This document shows positions 7,383-16,370 of a stretch of 64,000 bases of DNA, one piece after another. The position numbers and the translations under genes were made by a program. Each line of letters starts with the position of its first letter. Position 1 is the first letter of the stretch. The notes beneath the pieces were generated by a model. That model had not been told where the DNA came from. It did no database searches and was given only the letters and a program-made list of their open reading frames with translations. Origin of the DNA: Synechococcus sp. MU1642 (lineage in GTDB: Bacteria > Cyanobacteriota > Cyanobacteriia > PCC-6307 > Cyanobiaceae); contig NZ_VTKZ01000002.1 in assembly GCF_020514115.1 (NCBI RefSeq), forward strand, positions 1 to 64,000, written 5' to 3'.

Positions 7383-8099
7383 ATGACTCAATCCGATACT
7401 CCCTGTCTCGCCCTACCCGCGGATCTGCTCGCGGCCGAGGAGGCCATGCTGCAAGCCGCCCTGGCAGCCGTTGGATCCGGCGACGGTCAACGCTGGGCCG
7501 CAAGCCTGCGCTTTGAGGGGCTTCGCCTGCTCCCGGTGGCGGTGCGTTTGGCCCGCGCGCTGATCGATGCCGGTCAGCAGTTGCTGATGGTTTGGCCCGA
7601 TGCCGGTGCTGCCGCCCTGGCCCGGCGTGATGCGGAAGACCTCAAGGAGGTCATATTCGATTTCAATCAGCTCAAACGTGCGGAGAGCGACGTTCCAGAC
7701 ACCCGCCTGTTACTTGCGGTGAACCCCTCCCCTGCCGATTACGAGGAGTTCCAGGCGTTGTGTGAGAACCACTCCGGAGTGGTTTTGATGCTGAATGGGC
7801 GTCTTGAAGACGCCGCCGTTGGCATCGGGAGCGTGGCCCGGGAGCGCCGTAAGGGTTTCGTGGCCAGCTGGCAGCAGGCCTATTGGCTTCAGCCCTTGGA
7901 GGGAGGAGCGCTCATGCGCAGCTTCCCCGATGACTGGCGTCTCTATCGCCAGGATCCCGATGGTTACCGGCAACTTGAGGTGCTTCCCGAACGTCCGGAT
8001 CCCGACACCACAGCAGCGCTTCTGGCCGGTGAAGATCCTGACAGCATCAAGCAACAGCTTTACGGAGTCGACCGCTTCATTGATGGTCTGCGCAATTGA
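7383..8099 (+). CDS. DUF1995 domain protein
   Basis: A 238-aa soluble protein from ATG 7383, twelve bases after the desulfurase stop. The pattern matches DUF1995, a family of cyanobacteria and plastids: an early 'RFEGLRLLPVAVRLARAL' segment, a nucleotide-binding-like strand 'LLMVWPDAGAAALARRD', 'LLAVNPSPADYEEFQ', and a C-terminal 'WRLYRQDPDGYRQL'. Function is not established for the family. A chloroplast DUF1995 member has been linked to photosystem maturation, but transferring that role here would be speculation. It is probably co-transcribed with the genes before it. Confidence 0.85.
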   Translation: MTQSDTPCLALPADLLAAEEAMLQAALAAVGSGDGQRWAASLRFEGLRLLPVAVRLARALIDAGQQLLMVWPDAGAAALARRDAEDLKEVIFDFNQLKRAESDVPDTRLLLAVNPSPADYEEFQALCENHSGVVLMLNGRLEDAAVGIGSVARERRKGFVASWQQAYWLQPLEGGALMRSFPDDWRLYRQDPDGYRQLEVLPERPDPDTTAALLAGEDPDSIKQQLYGVDRFIDGLRN

Positions 8100-8164
8100 C
8101 CCGCGCCTGGCTTGATCCAGGCTCAGACTCTCTATAAGGTTCGAGCTCAGGCTCCCTCTCGACA

Positions 8165-8668
8165 GTGCTCCACAGGCTGCGATCCCTTTCACCCATCGAT
8201 GCCGTGGCCGGAGTCGTTGCTCTGGCAGCGCTGGCTGGGGTGATCTGGTCCCCCAAGCTCTCAAATGCGGTCGCTAAGGCCACGGGTGCCGTGAAGCCTG
8301 TGCAGGTCAGTGTTGATGTGCATCGTCTCTACAGCGCTGATCCCGAGCAGCTGTTGAATTCGGCCAGAGAGGAAGCGGGCCTCAACATCGTGATCCGCAA
8401 TCAACCGGCCGGTCGGGTGACCCTCGTGTCGGTGGATGACCTCACCAACCCCCTGACGGCGGTGCAGCCCGATGGTTCGGTGGTGCTAGCGGATGCCCCC
8501 AGCACGGCCCTGCCCCGGCATGCCCGTTTTGTGATGGAGGCCCAAGCCGAGATCAAACCCTCCGGCGTTGTGATTGGTGGCACCAAGCTCAAGGTGGGAG
8601 TGCCCGTTGAGTTGGAAGGACGCCTTTACCGCTTGAACGGTGTTGTAAGCGGAGTCATGCCTCTGTGA
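8165..8668 (+). CDS. DUF4330 domain protein
   Basis: GTG at 8165 gives 167 aa. A hydrophobic helix near residues 13-29 (AVAGVVALAALAGVIW) anchors the protein, followed by a beta-rich domain typical of DUF4330, which occurs in cyanobacteria and some other bacteria. Its role is unknown. The last bases overlap the start of the next gene (GTGA at 8665-8668), so the two are likely translationally coupled. It probably exposes its domain to the periplasm, inferred from the single N-terminal helix. Confidence 0.85.
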   Translation: MLHRLRSLSPIDAVAGVVALAALAGVIWSPKLSNAVAKATGAVKPVQVSVDVHRLYSADPEQLLNSAREEAGLNIVIRNQPAGRVTLVSVDDLTNPLTAVQPDGSVVLADAPSTALPRHARFVMEAQAEIKPSGVVIGGTKLKVGVPVELEGRLYRLNGVVSGVMPL

Positions 8669-9972
8669 TTCGTTCTGCCCTGGTCACCCTGCTGGTGCTG
8701 GCGCCCCAGTTGCCCCTCAGGGCTGCCCCTCCACTGTTGGCACCACCTCCGGTGGACCAGCGTCAGGGCCAGGCCATGCTCAGCGGCGGTGCGCTTTGCC
8801 CGGCCTTGCAGACGGCCTTGAAATCAGCGGTGGGGACGGAAGAGCGGCTCTGGAGCGTCAGCGTTCTCGATCAACGGGGGCAGTTGCTGGCTGATCTGAA
8901 CGGGGGAATCCCCCGGATCCCTGCATCGAATCAAAAACTGGTTAGTACGGCCTTTGCCCTGGATCGCCTCGGCCCCGACTTCCGTTTGAAGACCCAGCTG
9001 TTGCGTCACCCCGACGGATCACTGGAGGTCGTGGGGGAAGGCGATCCCGACCTGAGCATTGCCGAGATCCAGAAGTTCGCCATGGTGGCTCTCGGCCAGG
9101 GCGGCTCACGCAGCACCACCAGCCTCGCCGCAACACCTGTTCAGCTGATGGTTCGGGAGGAACCGCGTCAGCGCTGGTGGCCCGCCGATTGGGATCCAGC
9201 GGATCGGTCCTACGCCTACGGCGCTCCGATCACCCGTCTTGCCCTCACCAGCAATGCTCTGCACATGGCGGTGATGGATCCAGCGGCACGGCTACAGCGC
9301 ATTCTCAACTCCACAGTCCGCCAGCAGGGAGGGCAGATCCATCTGCAAATGGTTGATCAGCAGACCCGGGAAGAGGCCCTTGCGCGGAGTAGGGGAACGA
9401 GCGCAGTTCTGCACAGCGAGGATTCCGCACCGATGCACGCCCTGCTCAGCTTGGCCAACACGGAGAGCCATAACTTCACCGCTGAGGTGCTGATGCGGGA
9501 GGCGGCCGAGGTTTGGGATGTGAATCGTGCGTCCATCGCCACCACCCGCTGGTTGCAAGCCCAGGGGGTCCCGATGATGGGTCTTCGGCTGCGGGATGGC
9601 AGCGGACTTTCACGGGGCAACCGTCTCACCAGCCGTTCCTTGTCCGTGCTGCTGTGGCGCATGGCGCAACACCCCCTGGCGGCCTACTACCAGGCCTCAA
9701 TGGCGATTGCTGGCCAAAGGGGAACGCTGCGCAACTATTTCCGCGGCAGCTCGCTTCAGGGTCGCTTTTGGGGAAAATCCGGAACTCTCAGCGGCGTTCG
9801 TTCGATCTCCGGCATTCTTGAAACCGGCGATGGACCGCGTTACGTGAGCATGATTGCCAACGGGTCCTATGCACCCAATTCCGTGATGGGCCAGATCCTG
9901 CTGGCCAGCCAGCGGATCAGCCGTTGCCCCGCATGGACCGCAGCCGGGACGCTGCCCGGTGGGCCCGACTGA
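8665..9972 (+). CDS. dacB: D-Ala-D-Ala carboxypeptidase/endopeptidase, peptidase S13 (DacB/PBP4 type)
   Basis: Trims or cleaves peptidoglycan cross-links in the periplasm. An N-terminal signal peptide is visible (to about residue 20). The three penicillin-binding motifs are present: SxxK as SNQK within PASNQKLVS, SxN as SHN in ESHNFTAE, and KSG within FWGKSGTLSG. At 435 aa it is somewhat shorter than E. coli PBP4. It is coupled to the DUF4330 gene by a four-base overlap. Its 3' end overlaps the convergent coiled-coil gene by 56 bp. Confidence 0.92.
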   Translation: MIRSALVTLLVLAPQLPLRAAPPLLAPPPVDQRQGQAMLSGGALCPALQTALKSAVGTEERLWSVSVLDQRGQLLADLNGGIPRIPASNQKLVSTAFALDRLGPDFRLKTQLLRHPDGSLEVVGEGDPDLSIAEIQKFAMVALGQGGSRSTTSLAATPVQLMVREEPRQRWWPADWDPADRSYAYGAPITRLALTSNALHMAVMDPAARLQRILNSTVRQQGGQIHLQMVDQQTREEALARSRGTSAVLHSEDSAPMHALLSLANTESHNFTAEVLMREAAEVWDVNRASIATTRWLQAQGVPMMGLRLRDGSGLSRGNRLTSRSLSVLLWRMAQHPLAAYYQASMAIAGQRGTLRNYFRGSSLQGRFWGKSGTLSGVRSISGILETGDGPRYVSMIANGSYAPNSVMGQILLASQRISRCPAWTAAGTLPGGPD

Positions 9973-10936
9973 ACGGCACGGTTTTGGCGTCGTCGGCAGC
10001 GTTGGCGGCAGGGGACGCTGAGCGAATCGTCTGAATCTTGGAGAGCTCCTGACGGCCGGCCATCACCACCTGGGCCATTTCCTTGAGGCGCACTTCCAGC
10101 TCACCCAGCGTCTGTTCGGCGTAACGGTTGGCGCCGTCCTGGACTCCGGCGGCCTCCTGGCGGCTGCGTTGGATCAGAGACTCACATTGCTGTTGGGTCT
10201 GCTGGCGGAACTGCAGTGCATCGTTGTGAATCCGCTCGGCCTCGTCCCGGCCTTCCTTCTGAATCCTCAGGGCTTCACGGCGAATCGTCTCCAGATCCTG
10301 CAGCGCCTGCTGCCGGTTGGCTTCATGCTGCTCAGCGTGATGGCGCTTGAGCTCTGCTGCGTTGGCCTCGATCTTTTGCATTTGCTGTTGGGCCTGTTGG
10401 CGGCTTGCTTCGAGTCGCTCAGCGTGTTGACGCTTCAGCTCAATCGCCTCCTGATCCAGTTGTTGGCGACGCTCCAGGCCTTCCTGCTCCAGCTGCTGGC
10501 GGCGTGAGGCGAACTGCTGCTCCAACTGGGCCAGCTTGCTTTGCATCTCCTGTTCCAACTTCGCCCCCTGCTCCCGCGTTTTCTGCAGCAGCTGCTCACA
10601 CTGCTGGCGGGCCTGCTCCCGCATTTCATTCACTTGCCGTTCCGCTTCCTGGCGGATGGCGACGTTGTTCACCAGCTGTTCGCGCTGACGCTGGGCCTGC
10701 TCAACGATCTCTTCGGCGTTCCTGCGGGCGGTGTTGATGAACTCGTCACGGCGATCCAGCAATTTGACCGCCCGCTCCAACTCCTTGGGCAATTCGTCGC
10801 GGACGGCATCCAGCAGCTCAACGGCATCGGTTTCGTTCACCAGACGTCCGCCGGTGAAGGGCATCCGGCTGCCCTCCAGCACAACTTCCTCCAACTGATC
10901 GAGTTGATCGAGAACGGAGAACCGGACGTCGTTCAT
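9917..10936 (-). CDS. Long coiled-coil protein, DivIVA/Cdv3-like
   Basis: ATG at 10936 gives 339 aa. Residues 1-70 form a conserved head (SVLDQLDQLEEVVLEGSRMP, then an acidic/basic helix). Residues about 70-300 are one Gln/Glu/Arg-rich coiled coil built of repeats such as ELKRxHAExxEAxRQQA. A short basic tail follows. The layout resembles cyanobacterial DivIVA-like proteins (Cdv3), which act in cell division, but the assignment rests on architecture only. It starts one base after coaD stops, so the two form an operon. The 56-bp overlap with dacB on the other strand leaves no room for separate terminators. Confidence 0.65.
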   Translation of the reverse strand: MNDVRFSVLDQLDQLEEVVLEGSRMPFTGGRLVNETDAVELLDAVRDELPKELERAVKLLDRRDEFINTARRNAEEIVEQAQRQREQLVNNVAIRQEAERQVNEMREQARQQCEQLLQKTREQGAKLEQEMQSKLAQLEQQFASRRQQLEQEGLERRQQLDQEAIELKRQHAERLEASRQQAQQQMQKIEANAAELKRHHAEQHEANRQQALQDLETIRREALRIQKEGRDEAERIHNDALQFRQQTQQQCESLIQRSRQEAAGVQDGANRYAEQTLGELEVRLKEMAQVVMAGRQELSKIQTIRSASPAANAADDAKTVPFSRAHRAASRLRSMRGNG

Positions 10937-10937
10937 A

Positions 10938-11429
10938 TCAGCTGGCAGGGAAAGCCGAATTAAAGAGCCTGTTGAGGTCCTTCGCCACCTCTGGCGGGAC
11001 CATGTGGTCGATCGATCCGCCAAAGCGGGCCACTTCCTTCACCACGGAGCTGCTGAGAAAGCTGTGGCGTGCCGTAGTGGCCATGAACACCGTCTCCAGA
11101 TCGTCCGCCAACGAGCGGTTGGTGTGGGCTATCTGCAGTTCGTATTCGAAGTCACTCATCGCTCGCAGGCCCCTCAGGATCAGGTCGGCGCGATGGGTGA
11201 CGGCACAGTTCACCGTGAGGCCATCAAAACTGATCACCTCAACTCCGGAGAGATGGCGCGTCGCCGTGCGGATCTGTTCGATCCGTTCGTCGACACTGAA
11301 TGCAGGTCGTTTGCTCGGATTGCTGAGCACTGCAACGACCACCTCGCCAAACAGGCTCACCGCCCGCTCGATCAGGTCCATATGACCGTTGGTGAGGGGG
11401 TCGAAACTGCCGGGGTAAAGCGCCCGCAT
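10938..11429 (-). CDS. coaD: Phosphopantetheine adenylyltransferase
   Basis: Catalyses the fourth step of coenzyme A synthesis, joining 4'-phosphopantetheine and ATP to dephospho-CoA in the cytoplasm. The nucleotidyltransferase signature is clear: the start [19 protein letters not shown] (with the TxGH motif as TNGH) and the late SxxSSSxVKE as [12 protein letters not shown]. Length 163 aa is typical. It is the first gene of a pair with the coiled-coil protein, separated by one base. The start ATG at 11429 gives the conserved N-terminus. Confidence 0.97.
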   Translation of the reverse strand: MRALYPGSFDPLTNGHMDLIERAVSLFGEVVVAVLSNPSKRPAFSVDERIEQIRTATRHLSGVEVISFDGLTVNCAVTHRADLILRGLRAMSDFEYELQIAHTNRSLADDLETVFMATTARHSFLSSSVVKEVARFGGSIDHMVPPEVAKDLNRLFNSAFPAS

Positions 11430-11500
11430 CGGGAATCAGCGATGGGGGCGGATCCTATTCAGTGGATCGCTGTTTAGATTTCAACCAACGCATTCGTGCC

Positions 11501-11983
11501 ATGAGCCTCGACGCCGACGCCAAGAAGATCCTGCTCCGCAAGATCCCCCACGGACTCTTCATCTGCGGCGTGCGTAACGGCGATGAGGTCAACGGTTTCA
11601 CCGCCAGCTGGGTGACCCAGGGATCGTTCGAACCACCGTTGGTGGTGATGGGTGTTCGGGCTGACAGCACCAGTCACGCCATCATCGAGGCCACTGGCAA
11701 GTTCTCCCTAAATGTGCTGCGGGCCGATCAGAAGGACCTCGCGGCCGTGTTTTTCAAGCCCCAAAAGGCGCTCGGTGGTCGCTTTGAAGCGGCACCCTTC
11801 GAAGAAGGTGAGCTTGGCCTTCCCCTCCTCACCGACGCCGTCGGTGGTGTGGAGTGCGCGCTCGTGGGTTCGATCAAGCACGGTGACCACACAGTTTTTG
11901 TAGGCGAAGTGAAAACGGCGCGTCTGATTGCCGATGGCGAGGCCCTGAACCTGGCCAGCACCGGCTGGAATTACGGCGGCTGA
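11501..11983 (+). CDS. Flavin reductase-like FMN-binding protein
   Basis: ATG at 11501 gives 160 aa; the extension upstream to 11462 lacks family similarity. The split-barrel flavin reductase pattern is visible: 'IPHGLFICGVRNGDEVNGFTASWVTQ', then SFEPPLVVMGV, then FSLNVL, then a late 'GDHTVFVGEV' strand. Such proteins bind FMN and reduce flavin with NAD(P)H, or act as redox modules; cyanobacterial flavodiiron proteins carry a related C-terminal module. Substrate is unknown. It is transcribed just before uvrC (9-base gap), so the two may share a transcript. Confidence 0.85.
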   Translation: MSLDADAKKILLRKIPHGLFICGVRNGDEVNGFTASWVTQGSFEPPLVVMGVRADSTSHAIIEATGKFSLNVLRADQKDLAAVFFKPQKALGGRFEAAPFEEGELGLPLLTDAVGGVECALVGSIKHGDHTVFVGEVKTARLIADGEALNLASTGWNYGG

Positions 11984-11992
11984 GCTGGCCTG

Positions 11993-13978
11993 GTGGATGC
12001 CACCTCCGGTGCACCGCTGCTGACGCAGCCCGAGCGTCTCGAACGCCGCCTCAAGGAGATACCCGCTGAGCCTGGTTGCTATTTGATGCGGGACGGCGAC
12101 GACCGGATCCTCTACGTCGGCAAGTCGAAGGCGTTGCGCAGTCGGGTGCGCAGCTATTTCCGCAGCCGCCACGATCTGTCACCACGGATCCGGCTGATGA
12201 CGCGCCAGATCTGTGAGATCGAGTTCATCGTCACCGACAGCGAGGCTGAAGCCCTCGTGCTCGAGTCGAACCTGATCAAGAACCATCAGCCGCACTTCAA
12301 CGTGTTGCTGAAGGACGACAAGAAATATCCATACCTATGCATCACCTGGAGTGAGGCCTACCCAAGGATTTTCATTACCCGTCGCCGCCGTTTCCGCAGT
12401 CCCCTGGATCGCTTTTACGGGCCCTATGTCGATGTCGGGCTGCTGCGTCGCACCCTGTTCCTGGTGAAGCGGGTGTTCCCGCTGCGGCAACGGCCACGTC
12501 CGATGTACTCCGACCGGACCTGCCTCAACTACAGCATTGGGCGCTGTCCGGGGGTCTGTCAGGAAAAAATCAGCTCGGAGGACTACCACCTCACCCTGCG
12601 CAAGGTGGCGATGGTCTTTCAGGGCCGCAGTGATGAACTGCAGCAGCTGCTGCAGGAGCAGATGGAGCGGTACGCCGAGCGGATGGACTACGAGTCGGCG
12701 GCCCGGATCCGCGATCAACTTCAGGGGCTGGATCAGCTCACCGCCGATCAGAAGATGAGCCTGCCGGATTCCTCGGTGAGTCGGGATGTGCTGGCCCTTG
12801 CCTTTGATGAACGGTTGGCGGCCGTCCAGCTGTTTCAGATGCGCGCCGGGAAGTTGGTCGGACGTCTTGGCTACACCGCCGACGCTTCAGGCCTGGAACC
12901 AGGACTGATCCTGCAACGTGTGATTGAAGAGCACTACAGCCAGGTGGATTCCGTTGAGGTGCCCCCTGAGCTGTTGGTGCAGAACGCTCTGCCCCAGCAG
13001 AAACTCATGGAGGACTGGCTCTCGGAACAGCGGGAGCGTCGGGTGCAGATCCACTGCCCTCAGCGCCAGCAAAAGGCCGATCTGATCGAACTGGTTCAGC
13101 GCAATGCGGAGTTCGAGTTGCTCCGCGCCAAGCAAGGCCAGGAGAAGCAGTCGTTGGCCACGGAAGATCTGGCGCAATTGCTGGAGTTGCCGACCCCGCC
13201 GCGGCGAATCGAGGGGTATGACATCAGTCACATTCAGGGCAGCGATGCCGTTGCTTCCCAGGTGGTGTTTATTGACGGATTGCCCGCCAAGCAGCACTAC
13301 CGCAAGTACAAGATCCGCAGCAGCAGCATCCGCGCTGGTCACAGCGATGACTTCATGGCGATGGCAGAGATCATGCGCCGCCGTTTTCGGCGCTGGGCCC
13401 GGGCCAAGGCGGAGGGGGTGGATGTGGGTGCCCTGCGTCATAAAGGCGGCAGCGCCTTGCAGACCGACGGCCTCAACGACTGGCCCGATGTTGTGATGAT
13501 TGACGGCGGTAAAGGTCAGCTCTCGGCCGTGATGGAGGCCCTGCGGGAGCTGGATCTCCATGAGGATCTCAACGTCTGCTCCCTCGCCAAGCAGCGCGAA
13601 GAGGTGTTTCTCCCCGGCGAAAGCCAGCCACTGGAGAGTGAACCGGACCAGCTCGGGGTGGTGCTCCTTCGCCGCTTGCGGGACGAAGCCCACCGTTTCG
13701 CCGTCAGCTTCCACCGCCAGCAGCGTGGTGAGCGGATGAAGCGTTCACGCCTGTCGGACATCCCTGGGGTCGGTCCCAAGCGGGTTAAGGATCTATTGGC
13801 CCACTTCCACTCGATTGATGCCATCCAGCTGGCATCGCTTGAGACCCTGTCCAAGGCCCCTGGCGTCGGCCCGGCGCTGGCCCGCGACATCCACGATTTC
13901 TTCCACCCGTCTGAAGACGACACCGACGCTGATGCCAGGGCTGCTTTAGAAGAGCAGCCTCAGGAACTCTCCGCATGA
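11993..13978 (+). CDS. uvrC: Excinuclease ABC subunit C
   Basis: Makes both incisions in nucleotide excision repair with UvrA and UvrB. The 661-aa protein has the GIY-YIG-type nuclease at the N-terminus ([19 protein letters not shown], about residues 28-46). A UVR motif follows ([19 protein letters not shown], about 223-241). Then comes the RNase H-like second nuclease with [10 protein letters not shown] and MIDGGKGQ. C-terminal helix-hairpin-helix repeats ([25 protein letters not shown]) complete it. Start is GTG 11993. The end overlaps the next ORF by ATGA, and a photolyase-related gene lies just downstream, so DNA repair genes are grouped here. Confidence 0.97.
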   Translation: MDATSGAPLLTQPERLERRLKEIPAEPGCYLMRDGDDRILYVGKSKALRSRVRSYFRSRHDLSPRIRLMTRQICEIEFIVTDSEAEALVLESNLIKNHQPHFNVLLKDDKKYPYLCITWSEAYPRIFITRRRRFRSPLDRFYGPYVDVGLLRRTLFLVKRVFPLRQRPRPMYSDRTCLNYSIGRCPGVCQEKISSEDYHLTLRKVAMVFQGRSDELQQLLQEQMERYAERMDYESAARIRDQLQGLDQLTADQKMSLPDSSVSRDVLALAFDERLAAVQLFQMRAGKLVGRLGYTADASGLEPGLILQRVIEEHYSQVDSVEVPPELLVQNALPQQKLMEDWLSEQRERRVQIHCPQRQQKADLIELVQRNAEFELLRAKQGQEKQSLATEDLAQLLELPTPPRRIEGYDISHIQGSDAVASQVVFIDGLPAKQHYRKYKIRSSSIRAGHSDDFMAMAEIMRRRFRRWARAKAEGVDVGALRHKGGSALQTDGLNDWPDVVMIDGGKGQLSAVMEALRELDLHEDLNVCSLAKQREEVFLPGESQPLESEPDQLGVVLLRRLRDEAHRFAVSFHRQQRGERMKRSRLSDIPGVGPKRVKDLLAHFHSIDAIQLASLETLSKAPGVGPALARDIHDFFHPSEDDTDADARAALEEQPQELSA

Positions 13979-14262
13979 TCCGTCATCTCTGCATGGCTTT
14001 GGCAGGAGTGCTTCTGCTCGCCAGTCCGGTCTGGGCGTCCCCAGGCCTGTGCACGGGGCCCGTGTGTGCCGATGGCATGACCCGTAGTGCCAAGAACCAC
14101 TGGCAGTTGGTGCTGCGGCTCAACGATCAGCAGGGCCATCGAGAAAAAGTGGTGATGAATTGCAGGGCCGGCCAGCTGAGCCCCATGGCAGGACCCGTAG
14201 ATCGCGCCTATGCCACCGCCCTGGGCCGTCGTGCCTGCCGCCTTGCTGGGGAGGACAGCTGA
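13975..14262 (+). CDS. Small secreted protein, unknown
   Basis: A 95-aa product with a clear signal peptide (residues 1-21, ending PVWAS). A short basic mature domain holds four cysteines (Cys26, Cys31, Cys63 and Cys88), which could form disulfides in the periplasm. Its ATG overlaps the uvrC stop (ATGA). No family is recognised; by gene position it appears to be a conserved neighbour rather than part of DNA repair. Confidence 0.7.
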   Translation: MIRHLCMALAGVLLLASPVWASPGLCTGPVCADGMTRSAKNHWQLVLRLNDQQGHREKVVMNCRAGQLSPMAGPVDRAYATALGRRACRLAGEDS

Positions 14263-14264
14263 CC

Positions 14265-15761
14265 GTGGATCTCAGTCTCGTTTTTCCCCATCAGCTGTTT
14301 GAGCACCATCCCGCGATCCAGCCGGGGCGTGCCGTGGCACTGATCGAGGATCCGCTGCTGTTCGGTTCCGATCCCCGTTGGCCAATCCAGGTGCATCGGC
14401 ATCGCTTGCTTCTGCATCGGGCGTCTATGAATGCCTATGCGGAGATGCTTCAGGCCAAGGGTTTCTCTGTGCTGCGGATCCTGCAGGGTCAGGCGGCCAG
14501 CACTGGTGTGATCCTCTGCGGGCTCCTCGATCAGGGCTACCGCTCATTTCATCTCGCGGATCCGGTGGACGATGTTCTGACCCGACGGATCTCCGCCTTC
14601 GCATCTCGCCATGACTGCGGTCTGGAGATCGTCCCCACTCCGATGCTGCTCACCCCAAAGGTCGTTATCGATGACCATTTTGCCTCCGGTAAGAAGCCCC
14701 TGATGGGTCGCTTCTACGAGATGCAGCGCAAGCGACTGGATCTGCTGATCGATCCTGATGGTGGCCCTGTCGGCGGCCGCTGGAGTTTCGATGCGGACAA
14801 CCGCAAGAAGCTTCCAAAGGGAATCCTTGTCCCTGAGCTTCCCGCCGTACGTACGAGCGGCTCGATCGCCATCGTCGACACCGCTCGGCAGCAGCTGATC
14901 GAGGAGGGGGTTGCCGGCATCGGCAGCTGGGAAGGGTTCCATTACCCCGTCACCCATGGCGATGCAGCCCGTTGGTTGGATCAATTTCTCGATCAGCGGC
15001 TGCGCCAGTTCGGGGCTTACGAAGATGCGATCAGCACCCAGCACCAGGTGATGTGGCACAGCGTTCTCACGCCGATGCTCAACATCGGCTTGCTCACGCC
15101 GCAACAGGTGCTGGATCGAACGCTGGAACGGGCCGAGGCAGGTGATGTCCCCCTCAATTCATTGGAGGGATTTCTGCGTCAGATCATCGGCTGGCGAGAG
15201 TTCATGGCTGCGATGTACCGGCGCCATGGTGTTGAGATGCGTAACGGCAATTTTTGGGGCTTTGAAGACCGACCAATCCCTTCAGCTTTTTACACCGCAT
15301 CCACGGGACTTCCTCCGATTGATGACGCTATCCGCCATGCCTTAGAGACCGGTTATTGCCATCACATCGAACGCCTGATGCTCCTGGGCAACGTGATGCT
15401 CCTCTGCGGATTCCATCCAACCCGGATCTACACATGGTTCATGGAGCTGTTTGTGGATGCCTACGACTGGGTGATGGTGCCCAACGTTTACGGCATGAGT
15501 CAGTTCGCCGATGGCGGCATCTTCACCACCAAGCCCTATCTCTCCGGGTCGAACTACGTGCGCAAAATGTCGGACTACCGCAAAGGTGAGTGGTGTGACA
15601 CCTGGGATGGCTTGTTCTGGAGTTTCATCCATTGCCATCAAGACTTCTTCCGGCGCCAATACCGCCTTGCGATGATGGCTCGCAACCTGGATCGCATGCC
15701 ATCCGATGTTCTAGTGGCCCATCAGCGTCGGGCCAGCGATTTTCTTGACGCTCTCACCTGA
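14265..15761 (+). CDS. Deoxyribodipyrimidine photolyase-related protein (FeS-BCP/PhrB-like)
   Basis: GTG 14265 gives 498 aa beginning VDLSLVFPHQLFE, the usual start of photolyase-related (DPRP) proteins. These bind FAD and repair (6-4) photoproducts. Conserved blocks include 'HHIERLMLLGNVMLL', 'DAYDWVMVPNVYGMSQFADGG', 'TKPYLSGSNYVRKMSDY' and a final 'WDGLFWSF'. In the A. tumefaciens homologue PhrB the MSDY block is followed by a CDTC loop that supplies two of four Fe-S ligands, and then by an ACPF element. Here MSDY leads almost directly to WCDTW (Cys444), so the two loop cysteines seem absent. The upstream longer frame is rejected because it overlaps the preceding gene. Confidence 0.85.
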   Translation: MDLSLVFPHQLFEHHPAIQPGRAVALIEDPLLFGSDPRWPIQVHRHRLLLHRASMNAYAEMLQAKGFSVLRILQGQAASTGVILCGLLDQGYRSFHLADPVDDVLTRRISAFASRHDCGLEIVPTPMLLTPKVVIDDHFASGKKPLMGRFYEMQRKRLDLLIDPDGGPVGGRWSFDADNRKKLPKGILVPELPAVRTSGSIAIVDTARQQLIEEGVAGIGSWEGFHYPVTHGDAARWLDQFLDQRLRQFGAYEDAISTQHQVMWHSVLTPMLNIGLLTPQQVLDRTLERAEAGDVPLNSLEGFLRQIIGWREFMAAMYRRHGVEMRNGNFWGFEDRPIPSAFYTASTGLPPIDDAIRHALETGYCHHIERLMLLGNVMLLCGFHPTRIYTWFMELFVDAYDWVMVPNVYGMSQFADGGIFTTKPYLSGSNYVRKMSDYRKGEWCDTWDGLFWSFIHCHQDFFRRQYRLAMMARNLDRMPSDVLVAHQRRASDFLDALT

Positions 15762-15796
15762 ACCCTGCGTAATGTCGCTCCAGAGCAGTTGTGTTG

Positions 15797-16369
15797 ATGA
15801 CGTTTTCGCCCGAGGCCTACCTCTGGTTCAAGACCCTGCACATCGTTGGAGTTGTGGTGTGGTTTGCAGGCCTCTTCTATCTGGTGCGCCTGTTCATCTA
15901 CCACGTTGAAACCGAGGAGCTGGCGCCGGAATTGCAGCAGCCGTTCCGCGATCAATACACCTTGATGGAGAAACGTCTCGCCAACATCATCACCACGCCC
16001 GGTATGGCGGTGGCGGTGTCGATGGCCATCGGGTTGCTGCTGGCCCAGCCCTCCTGGCTTCAGCAGGGCTGGATGCACGCCAAGCTCGCCTTCGTAGCTG
16101 CTTTGCTTGCTTATCACGTGTTTTGTTACCGGCTGATGGGCCAACTCCACGCCGGCACCTGTGCTTGGTCGGGCAAGCAGCTCCGCGCCCTGAATGAGCT
16201 GCCCACGCTGCTACTGGTGATCGTGGTGATGCTGGTGGTCTTCAAAACGCAGTTCCCCACCAGCGCAGCGACCTGGTTCATCGTCGCTCTGGTGGTCTTC
16301 ATGGCGGCGTCAATTCAGTTTTATGCCCGTTGGCGTCGACTGCGGGCCGAAGCCTCCGCCAAAGCTTGA
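15797..16369 (+). CDS. hemJ: Protoporphyrinogen IX oxidase HemJ
   Basis: Membrane oxidase converting protoporphyrinogen IX to protoporphyrin IX for heme and chlorophyll, in place of HemG/HemY. The 190-aa protein has about five hydrophobic helices. The conserved first helix is 'WFKTLHIVGVVVWFAGLFYLVR', whose His is a proposed heme ligand. Also present are 'MEKRLANIITTPGM' and 'WMHAKLAFVAALLAYH'. ATG 15797 is preferred over the GTG two codons before. A tetrapyrrole role fits a photosynthetic host. Confidence 0.93.
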   Translation: MTFSPEAYLWFKTLHIVGVVVWFAGLFYLVRLFIYHVETEELAPELQQPFRDQYTLMEKRLANIITTPGMAVAVSMAIGLLLAQPSWLQQGWMHAKLAFVAALLAYHVFCYRLMGQLHAGTCAWSGKQLRALNELPTLLLVIVVMLVVFKTQFPTSAATWFIVALVVFMAASIQFYARWRRLRAEASAKA

Positions 16370-16370
16370 G

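Noticed and set aside
12887-13714. Long minus-strand open frame (275 codons) across uvrC
   Set aside because: It is an antisense shadow of the clear uvrC coding sequence, with no motif of its own.
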